A DNA stretch of 20,741 bases from SHLQ01 sp964517125 (GTDB taxonomy: Bacteria > Actinomycetota > Acidimicrobiia > Acidimicrobiales > SHLQ01), in the NCBI GenBank assembly GCA_964517125.1, contig CAZFBD010000073.1, positions 1-20,741 on the forward strand. Direction: 5' to 3'. A program made the translations under genes and the position numbers. The number at the start of each line of letters is the position of its first letter. The stretch's first letter is position 1. The notes beneath the pieces are model-generated. The model saw only the letters and a list, made by a program, of their open reading frames with translations, was not told the DNA's origin and did no database searches. Positions 13,853 to 19,444 of the stretch are shown here, piece after piece.

Positions 13853-14075
13853 AGCCTCGCCTGCGCTGACTCGGGTCGGCACCCTGATCCAGCAGGATCC
13901 GCTTCAGTTCCGCTCCGGGAAGACCGGTGACATCGTGCAGTTCCTGCGCGTTGGCGCCGATGGTCCACGCCATGGCGATTCGCTCGTCTCGGACCGAGTC
14001 ATCGTCCGCGTCGGCGACACTCCGCAGAATCGCGGCAACGGCCGCCGTCTTCTCCTGTGAGCGAATCATGACCAT
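13839..14075 (-). CDS. Small HTH-like protein of unknown function
   Basis: This 78-residue soluble protein is predicted to be nearly all helical. An initial helix (about 5-22, KTAAVAAILRSVADAD) and a central one are followed by NAQELHDVTGLPGAELKRILLDQG (about 42-65), which has the spacing of a helix-turn-helix (A-x-E-L-x(2)-x-TGLPG-x-x-L-x-R-x-L). The C-terminus is Arg-rich (SQRRRGWRTR), suited to nucleic-acid binding. No family is recognised. It starts at ATG 14075; TACAGT lies 6 bases upstream, so it is probably leaderless, and an ATG at 14069 is the less likely alternative. It is divergent from serS with 61 bases between start codons. Confidence 0.65.
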   Translation of the reverse strand: MVMIRSQEKTAAVAAILRSVADADDDSVRDERIAMAWTIGANAQELHDVTGLPGAELKRILLDQGADPSQRRRGWRTR

Positions 14076-14081
14076 CGGGCC

Positions 14082-14087
14082 ACTGTA
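14082..14087 (-). promoter_or_regulatory. Leaderless -10 box of the small HTH-like gene
   Basis: TACAGT on the minus strand, then six bases and ATG 14075. It forms a divergent pair with the serS box at 14125-14130. Confidence 0.5.
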
Positions 14088-14124
14088 GACGCCGGATTCG
14101 CACCACTCAGCGGCGGTCGGCCGG

Positions 14125-14130
14125 TAGGTT
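14125..14130 (+). promoter_or_regulatory. Leaderless -10 box of serS
   Basis: TAGGTT followed by six bases and GTG 14137. A leaderless mRNA would exclude a serine T-box leader here. Confidence 0.5.
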
Positions 14131-14136
14131 CAGAGG

Positions 14137-15384
14137 GTGATTGATCTACGCAAACTCGACGATCCGGCCACCCGGGACGGTGCCATCCTCAAGGGCGCAA
14201 CCGCGGAGGACCTCGACCGGCTCAGCGAACTGGAGTCCCAGCGGCGGACGCTCATGTCCGAAGTTGAAGAGTTGCGCGGCGAATCCAACCGGGTGTCCAA
14301 GGAAATTGGCAAGGCGGCACCCGAGGAACGTCCCGCCCGAATCGAAGCTGCGAACGCCATCAAGGAGTCGCTGAAGGTCAAGGAAGCGGAACTGACCGAG
14401 CTGCAGACGGCGGTTGACGAGCTGGCCATCACCATCCCGAACCCGGCACATGCGTCGGTACCCGGCGGCGGCGAGGAAGACTTCGAACTCGTCACCACCG
14501 TTGGCGGAACGCCGGAAGCACCCCCAATGGACCATGCCGACTTCGGAGCGGCCATGGGCTGGGTGAACGGCGACAAGGGTGCCGAGGTGAGTGGCTCCCG
14601 TTTCGCGTACCTGCAGCGAGAAGCCGTGCTCCTGGAGTTCGCCTTGGTTCAGTGGACGATGCAGAAGCTGGTGGGCCGCGGCTTCATTCCCACAATCCCC
14701 CCGGTGCTGGTACGCGAGCAGATGATGATCGATGCCGGCTTCTTCCCGACCGACCGAAACCAGGTCTACGAAGTCACCGCTGACGAACTCCACCTGGTTG
14801 GCACCTCCGAGGTACCCCTTGCCGGGTTGCACCGAGGCGACCGCCTCGACGCCGCTGACCTTCCCCTCCGATACGCCGGTTTCTCATCGTGTTTCCGCCG
14901 GGAGGCTGGTACCTACGGCAAGGACACGCGCGGGATCTTCCGTGTGCATCAGTTCGACAAGGTCGAGATGTTCATCTGGTCCGATCCGTCGAAGTCGTGG
15001 GAGGAGCACGAACTTCTTCTGGAGTTGGAGCGCGAGATTCTCGACGACCTGCAGCTTCCGTACCGCATCATCAACGTTGCAGCCGGGGACCTCGGGAACC
15101 CGGCAGCGAAGAAGTACGACTGCGAAGTTTGGCTCCCATCTGAAGGCGCCTACCGGGAACTCACGTCGTGTTCCAACTACACCGACTACTCGGCGCGCCG
15201 GTTGGGCACTCGTGCCAAGAGCGACGAAGGAACCGAGTTCGTGCACACGCTCAATGGCACGGCCTGTGCCGTTGGCCGAACCCTGCTTTTCCTCATGGAG
15301 CACTACCAGCAAGCGGACGGCTCCTTTGCCGTGCCCGATGTCCTGAAACCCTTCTGCGGCTTCGAGACCGTGCCCGCCCGCTGA
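14137..15384 (+). CDS. serS: Seryl-tRNA synthetase
   Basis: Charges tRNA-Ser (and tRNA-Sec if present) with serine. The 415-residue class II synthetase has the N-terminal antiparallel coiled-coil arm at about residues 27-100 (LSELESQRRTLMSEVEELRG ... KVKEAELTELQTAVDELA). The catalytic core has the TSE loop GTSEVPLAG (222-230), motif 2 FRREAGTYGKDTRGIFRVHQF (253-273, with Arg254 and Glu256), a serine-site region SCSNYTDYSARR and motif 3 NGTACAVGRTL (373-383). GTG 14137 gives the normal MIDLRKL start. The following gene begins 6 bases after its stop codon, so the two are probably cotranscribed. Confidence 0.97.
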   Translation: MIDLRKLDDPATRDGAILKGATAEDLDRLSELESQRRTLMSEVEELRGESNRVSKEIGKAAPEERPARIEAANAIKESLKVKEAELTELQTAVDELAITIPNPAHASVPGGGEEDFELVTTVGGTPEAPPMDHADFGAAMGWVNGDKGAEVSGSRFAYLQREAVLLEFALVQWTMQKLVGRGFIPTIPPVLVREQMMIDAGFFPTDRNQVYEVTADELHLVGTSEVPLAGLHRGDRLDAADLPLRYAGFSSCFRREAGTYGKDTRGIFRVHQFDKVEMFIWSDPSKSWEEHELLLELEREILDDLQLPYRIINVAAGDLGNPAAKKYDCEVWLPSEGAYRELTSCSNYTDYSARRLGTRAKSDEGTEFVHTLNGTACAVGRTLLFLMEHYQQADGSFAVPDVLKPFCGFETVPAR

Positions 15385-15390
15385 GGCACC

Positions 15391-16041
15391 ATGGACAACA
15401 GCGGAGGCATGTCGTTTGCTGAGCTGCTGGAGCAGCCGAACGTGGTGGAGCAGGTCGCCGTCCGGGAGCGGTTCGGTTTCCTCGCCTACCACGGTGGACC
15501 GGTCGAGCGCGTCACCACGCTGATCGCGAAACGCGCATCAGACCTGGCCGACGCCTCGTTCTACGGCATCGACCAGCCCGCGGAGCGGCCGCTGCATCTT
15601 CCGTCGACCAGGTTCGACCCCGAGGACTCCACGCATCTACGGACGGTGATCGATCACGTCGACGTCGTTTGCACCATTCACGGATATGGGCGTGACATGG
15701 ACAAACAACATGTGCTGCTGGGTGGACAGAACCGAGAGTTGGCCGAGCATGTGGCCGATCACCTTCGACCACGTCTCTCCAAGCGCTACCCGATCATCAC
15801 TGACCTGAATCAGATTCCGAAGGAACTGCGAGGGGTGCATGCTCGGAATCCGGCGAACCTACCCCGGGATGGCGGAGTGCAGATCGAGCTTCCCCCCGCC
15901 CTGCGTTGGAACTGGAAGGCGGGATCGTGGGCCGATGCCCCGGGCCTGGAGCCGACCACGGCAGTGCAGGCAACCATCGACGGCCTTGCAGCGGCCGCCA
16001 TCGCCTGGATGCGCCCCGAAGACTTCACGCTCGACCACTAG
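15391..16041 (+). CDS. Poly-gamma-glutamate hydrolase family protein (PghP-like)
   Basis: This 216-residue protein fits the phage-type gamma-PGA hydrolase family, zinc enzymes with a carboxypeptidase-like fold. The marks are LAYHGGPVERVTTLIAKRAS (31-50, His34 and Glu39 in an HGG-x-x-E metal motif), SFYGID, LHLPSTRFD (68-76), VVCTIHGYG (92-100, His97, probable third metal ligand) and VLLGGQNRELAEHV (108-121). Known members cut gamma-linked polyglutamate, but the true substrate here is open; a gamma-glutamyl tail on another molecule is possible. It has no signal peptide and should be cytosolic. Its 6-base gap to serS suggests cotranscription. ATG 15391 is the first start; ATG 15409, after CGGAGG, is an alternative. 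Its TAG stop forms part of the next gene's promoter. Confidence 0.8.
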   Translation: MDNSGGMSFAELLEQPNVVEQVAVRERFGFLAYHGGPVERVTTLIAKRASDLADASFYGIDQPAERPLHLPSTRFDPEDSTHLRTVIDHVDVVCTIHGYGRDMDKQHVLLGGQNRELAEHVADHLRPRLSKRYPIITDLNQIPKELRGVHARNPANLPRDGGVQIELPPALRWNWKAGSWADAPGLEPTTAVQATIDGLAAAAIAWMRPEDFTLDH

Positions 16042-16044
16042 GAT
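16039..16044 (+). promoter_or_regulatory. Leaderless -10 box built on the preceding stop codon
   Basis: TAGGAT, whose first three bases are the TAG stop codon of the PghP-like gene, is followed by six bases and GTG 16051. There is no Shine-Dalgarno sequence, and no good -35 element by eye. Confidence 0.5.
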
Positions 16045-16050
16045 TGCTGC

Positions 16051-17544
16051 GTGACAACACCGGTCGATGCTCGCCGATCCGGTCGAAAGACCATTGTGAG
16101 TCTCATCGCAGCCGTCGCCGGATATCGGTACCTGATCTGGCATTTCCACATGCGCTTCGTGGACAAGTCGGGCGACGAGGGCTTCTTCTTCAGCCGCGCG
16201 CAGGTGCTTCGTCAGTGGACCAAGGGTGCGATCGAGTTCGACACGATGATGGATCGGCTCGTGGCCAAGGGTTGGTTCATGCCCGGCATGGCCATCCATA
16301 CCTGGCCCGCTCGCACGTGGTTCACCGAAGGCACGCTGGAGCTCGACGAGATCGCCCGCGTGCGGTTGTTCCTGGGTTCGATGGACTTCGTGCTCCTGCT
16401 CGTGGCGGCGTTCTTCGTAGGTCGCCTTTTCGGGAGACGTATTGGCGTGGCGTTCTTTGCCTTCGTGGGGTTCTTCCCCGACGCTGCATACGCATCGTTT
16501 TCGCTGTGGGGCGAAGCGCACGGATCGAAGATCGTGCTGCTGGCACTCTTGGGACTGACTGCGCTTGCACGCCGGTCCGCCCGATTCGGACCAAGTCAGC
16601 TGCTGTTCGCTGGTGTGGTGGGCGTGATCTTCGCATGGTCGATCTACGTACGGCCGCCATTTCTCCTGCAGCTCGGCACGGCATTCGTCGTGCTCATCGT
16701 GGTTGCCGCCGGACGCACCGTCGAACGACCGAAGGTGTCTGTACTTCTTGCCGCGTGCATCATCCCCCTGGTTGGGATCGCCCTGCTGCTCCCATGGTCG
16801 AACGAGATCTCAGAGCGGAACGGCGCTTTCGTGCTGACCACGAACACGATCGACGTGAACCTGATCCATGCGTTCTCGAACCCGGAAGACCTCGAGGCAC
16901 TCACGGGGGGTGTGGAGTTCCCCGATATCCACAACTACGCCCTGGCGCAGTCAGCCGAGACCGGTGTGGGGTACGCCGTGGTGCTGCAGGAGATGCGTGA
17001 AGAGCTGTTGTCGAACATCACCTTTGGGCACTACCTGAGCAGCGCCGATCGGGAGGTCACGCGGTTCTACCGAGAAGACGAGACGTTCCTGAACAAGTAC
17101 GAGGGACTCGTACGGCGGAACGACGACGCTCCCGACCCCACCGGCGCATTCGACTGGATTCGGCTGGCCAACGATGTGATGTGGTACCCGCTCGCTGCGG
17201 TCACCGTTCTGGCCATGTTCTGGCGCTTTCCCATGACCGCATTTGGAGCGTTTCCTGCAATCACCGGGAAGATCGCCATCAGTGCGCTCACGATCCAACC
17301 GTGGGTCTCGAACGCCAAGTTCCGGCACCTGGGTGCCATCATCCCCACGATGGTCCTGTTTGCCCTGCTGGTTCTGGCGCATGCCGGTCGCGATCTGCTC
17401 ACGCTCTTCCCGGCCGACGATCACGAGACGGCTCTCGAGTCGGAGGCCCGTCAGTGGATGCCGTGGAGCCGGCGGATGTCGGTCTTCATTCAGCTTGTCG
17501 CTGCAACCATGACGTTGCTGGCAACCTTGGTCTACTTGACCTGA
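16051..17544 (+). CDS. Polytopic membrane protein, GT-C glycosyltransferase-like
   Basis: This 497-residue protein has about nine to eleven hydrophobic segments: one near residues 15-30, several between about 108 and 270, and others near 375-470 and 475-497. The pattern resembles lipid-linked-sugar glycosyltransferases of the GT-C superfamily (PMT/ArnT-like). There is an acidic pair Asp42-Glu43 (KSGDEGFFFSRAQ) in the first extracytoplasmic loop where the catalytic Asp usually sits. It is followed by R-x-x-LFLGSMDFVLLLVAAFFVGRLFGRR, an SLWGEAHG loop with a second Glu, and a large loop at about 275-365. No exact family is assigned. It would transfer a sugar from a polyprenyl carrier to an envelope acceptor (inference). 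It starts at GTG 16051. Its 3' end overlaps the convergent ctaG by 13 bases. Confidence 0.65.
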   Translation: MTTPVDARRSGRKTIVSLIAAVAGYRYLIWHFHMRFVDKSGDEGFFFSRAQVLRQWTKGAIEFDTMMDRLVAKGWFMPGMAIHTWPARTWFTEGTLELDEIARVRLFLGSMDFVLLLVAAFFVGRLFGRRIGVAFFAFVGFFPDAAYASFSLWGEAHGSKIVLLALLGLTALARRSARFGPSQLLFAGVVGVIFAWSIYVRPPFLLQLGTAFVVLIVVAAGRTVERPKVSVLLAACIIPLVGIALLLPWSNEISERNGAFVLTTNTIDVNLIHAFSNPEDLEALTGGVEFPDIHNYALAQSAETGVGYAVVLQEMREELLSNITFGHYLSSADREVTRFYREDETFLNKYEGLVRRNDDAPDPTGAFDWIRLANDVMWYPLAAVTVLAMFWRFPMTAFGAFPAITGKIAISALTIQPWVSNAKFRHLGAIIPTMVLFALLVLAHAGRDLLTLFPADDHETALESEARQWMPWSRRMSVFIQLVAATMTLLATLVYLT

Positions 17545-18428
17545 TCGCCTTCGACTACCGGAGGATCGCTGCGGTCGAATTCATCGCTGACCTGCTCATA
17601 TGTGAGCGGGCGGACGATTCGACCGGTCATGTCGGCGGCACGCTGTTCGGCAGCCCAACGGAAGAACCGAACAGCGATGAGACCCCAGAGGAAGAACCCG
17701 CCGACGATCTTCATGATGAAGCCAGCAGCCTGCTGATCGTCCACCACCGAGATGCCCCAGAGCCGATCGGGAGTGTCGTAGGCCGGGTAGACGACATTGT
17801 CGGCAAAGGTCAGCCATGCGGCCGGGATGGTGGGAATGATCGACATGAGGAACAGGTAGATCATCTGTGCCGGCGGAGACAGACGCAGTTCCGGGAGTGG
17901 ACCCAGGACGGGCAGCCACATGAGCAGTGCCGAACTGAACATGAGCAGGTGAATGCCGTAGTGGAATGGGCCAGAGTCGAAGGACGCCTGCACGATGCCA
18001 TTCCAATGTGTGAGCGCAGCCAGACCGTTGAAGATGATGCCAGCCGTGATGGGCTTGGCGAGGCGTCGAAGCATCGACGAGGCGTGCGTGTCGCTGCCGA
18101 TGATGAGCCGGGCCAGCCACTCGGGTGTGGCCTGCAGGAAGAAGATGGGAATGAAGAACGTGATCAGGAGGTGCTGGACCATGTGAACCGAGTACAGGTA
18201 CTGCTCGGCAATGTCATGCATCGGCCAGTCGGCGGCCAACGCCAGAAGCACAACGGCGATGGCGAAGAACCGCTTCTGCCGTGTGGTCACCACCGGCTGG
18301 TCGCCCAGCGCAATCTTCGGGCCAATGACCCGCGTGCTGTAGAAGCCCAGACCGACGATGCCGACGATGAGCAGCCAGACCTCGGGGTGCGGCCGCCATT
18401 CCCATGGGTTGATGGCCGCGAGCATCAT
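17532..18428 (-). CDS. ctaG: Cytochrome c oxidase assembly factor CtaG (caa3-type family)
   Basis: This 298-residue polytopic membrane protein of the caa3_CtaG family helps insert copper into the oxidase. About seven hydrophobic helices are visible. Conserved family features are the histidines in DWPMHDIAEQYLYSVHMVQHLLITFFIPIFF (about residues 68-98), the LTHW segment, GIHLLMFSSALLMWLPVLGPLPELR and MIYLFLMSIIPTIPAAWLTFAD. The C-terminal 45 residues are charged and cytosolic. It begins with two successive ATG codons. The first, at 18428, shares its A with the stop codon of the subunit IV gene (TGATG), so it should be translated by reinitiation. It is the last gene of the oxidase operon. Confidence 0.93.
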   Translation of the reverse strand: MMLAAINPWEWRPHPEVWLLIVGIVGLGFYSTRVIGPKIALGDQPVVTTRQKRFFAIAVVLLALAADWPMHDIAEQYLYSVHMVQHLLITFFIPIFFLQATPEWLARLIIGSDTHASSMLRRLAKPITAGIIFNGLAALTHWNGIVQASFDSGPFHYGIHLLMFSSALLMWLPVLGPLPELRLSPPAQMIYLFLMSIIPTIPAAWLTFADNVVYPAYDTPDRLWGISVVDDQQAAGFIMKIVGGFFLWGLIAVRFFRWAAEQRAADMTGRIVRPLTYEQVSDEFDRSDPPVVEGDQVK

Positions 18429-18796
18429 CAGTTGATCGCAGGAAGCCCGGGGTCTTCGAAGCCGTCGTTCCAGAACGAGAACTCGAAGGCGGACATCATG
18501 ATGAAGTAGACGGCGACCGCAAGAACGATGCCGGAGATGAACAACCAGGTGAGGACGTTGTTGTCGAACTTCAGGTGCATGAAGTACGAGCCGACGATCC
18601 AGAACTTCACGACCATGAGGGCGAGGAGTCCGACCTTGACGACGGTGGCGCCGAGGGAGTCCTCGATGACGAACATGAGGACTTCAATCGCGGTGAGGAT
18701 CGCCAGGATGATGGCGATGCCCACGTAGCTGCGATCGCTTGGGTGTTCGTGATGATCGTCGTGTGCGTCGACGTCGTGAGTATCGGTGGTCGTCAT
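18428..18796 (-). CDS. Cytochrome c oxidase subunit IV, prokaryotic COX4 family
   Basis: A 122-residue accessory subunit of the terminal oxidase with three transmembrane helices (about residues 25-43, 51-70 and 82-103), in the manner of CyoD/CtaF-type subunit IV. Conserved points are the LTAIEVLMFVIED first helix, the VVKFWIVGSYFMHLKFD second helix and the last helix ending near SAFEFSF. The N-terminus is unusually rich in His and Asp (residues 5-21, seven acidic and five His). AAGGAG 5 bases before ATG 18796 fixes the start. It lies 9 bases after the ctaE stop codon and shares one base with ctaG. Confidence 0.92.
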   Translation of the reverse strand: MTTTDTHDVDAHDDHHEHPSDRSYVGIAIILAILTAIEVLMFVIEDSLGATVVKVGLLALMVVKFWIVGSYFMHLKFDNNVLTWLFISGIVLAVAVYFIMMSAFEFSFWNDGFEDPGLPAIN

Positions 18797-18801
18797 TGCT
18801 G

Positions 18802-18807
18802 CTCCTT
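18802..18807 (-). promoter_or_regulatory. Ribosome binding site of subunit IV, overlapping the ctaE stop
   Basis: TAAGGAG on the minus strand combines the ctaE stop codon (TAA) with the Shine-Dalgarno AAGGAG, 5 bases before ATG 18796. Confidence 0.6.
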
Positions 18808-19444
18808 AACCGATCGGGATGAGGTAGATGACCGTGAAGATGATGACCCACACGATGTCAACGAAGTGCCAGTACAAGCCAACGAGCTCGACGTTCTCGC
18901 CCTTTTCCGGGCCCAGACCCGATTTCCGGGTACCGAAGACGGTGCCAAGGAGGAGCAGGATGCCGACACTCACGTGGACACCATGGAAGCCGGTGAGCGT
19001 GTAGAACGCCGAGGTCCAGGTGTTGGTGGAGTAGCCGAGACCGAACTCGTTGTAGAAGGTGGTGAATTCGTAGACCTGACCACCAATGAAGACCATGCCA
19101 AGGAAGGCCGTGGTCAGCAGCCAGATGCGGCCGTTGCGCTCTTCGCCGCGGTTGACGGCCGAGAGGGCCAGCACCATGGTGAGCGAGCTCATGAGCAACA
19201 CGAATGAGCTGAGCGACGTGAACGGGATGTCGAAGACGTCTTCGACAGCCGACGTGTACGGCGTGTTGTCACCAATGTTCGTGCGGTACAGCAGGAACGT
19301 GGAGATGAGGGCACCGAAGAGCAGGCAGTCCGAAGACAGGAACAGCCACATCGCCAGCTTGTTGTTGGAGATGCCGGTGTTGGTCTCCATGTGGGCGTGG
19401 TCGGCATGACCGTGATCATCGAGTGCAATGGTTGCGTCAGCCAC
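18806..19444 (-). CDS. ctaE: Cytochrome c oxidase subunit III
   Basis: The terminal oxidase core subunit III, 212 residues with five transmembrane helices, the short actinobacterial form lacking the first two helices. Family features are KLAMWLFLSSDCLLFGALISTFLLYR (about 29-54), the GQVYEF segment, TLTGFHGVHVSVGILLLL and the terminal YWHFVDIVWVIIFTVIYLIP. GTG 19444 was chosen because GGAGGT lies 5 bases upstream, giving an 8-base overlap with the ctaD 3' end. The frame continues upstream to 19606 only inside ctaD. ATG 19390 (METNTG) is an alternative that would remove a His/Asp-rich N-terminus. Confidence 0.93.
   Translation of the reverse strand: MADATIALDDHGHADHAHMETNTGISNNKLAMWLFLSSDCLLFGALISTFLLYRTNIGDNTPYTSAVEDVFDIPFTSLSSFVLLMSSLTMVLALSAVNRGEERNGRIWLLTTAFLGMVFIGGQVYEFTTFYNEFGLGYSTNTWTSAFYTLTGFHGVHVSVGILLLLGTVFGTRKSGLGPEKGENVELVGLYWHFVDIVWVIIFTVIYLIPIG

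Noticed and set aside
14076..14136. T-box leader for serS
   Set aside because: Only 61 bases separate the divergent start codons, there is no T-box consensus, and the promoter implies a leaderless mRNA.
17181..18509. A 442-residue open frame on the plus strand across the GT-C/ctaG junction
   Set aside because: It is antisense to ctaG, and its His/Asp/Arg-rich product is typical of GC-rich shadow frames.
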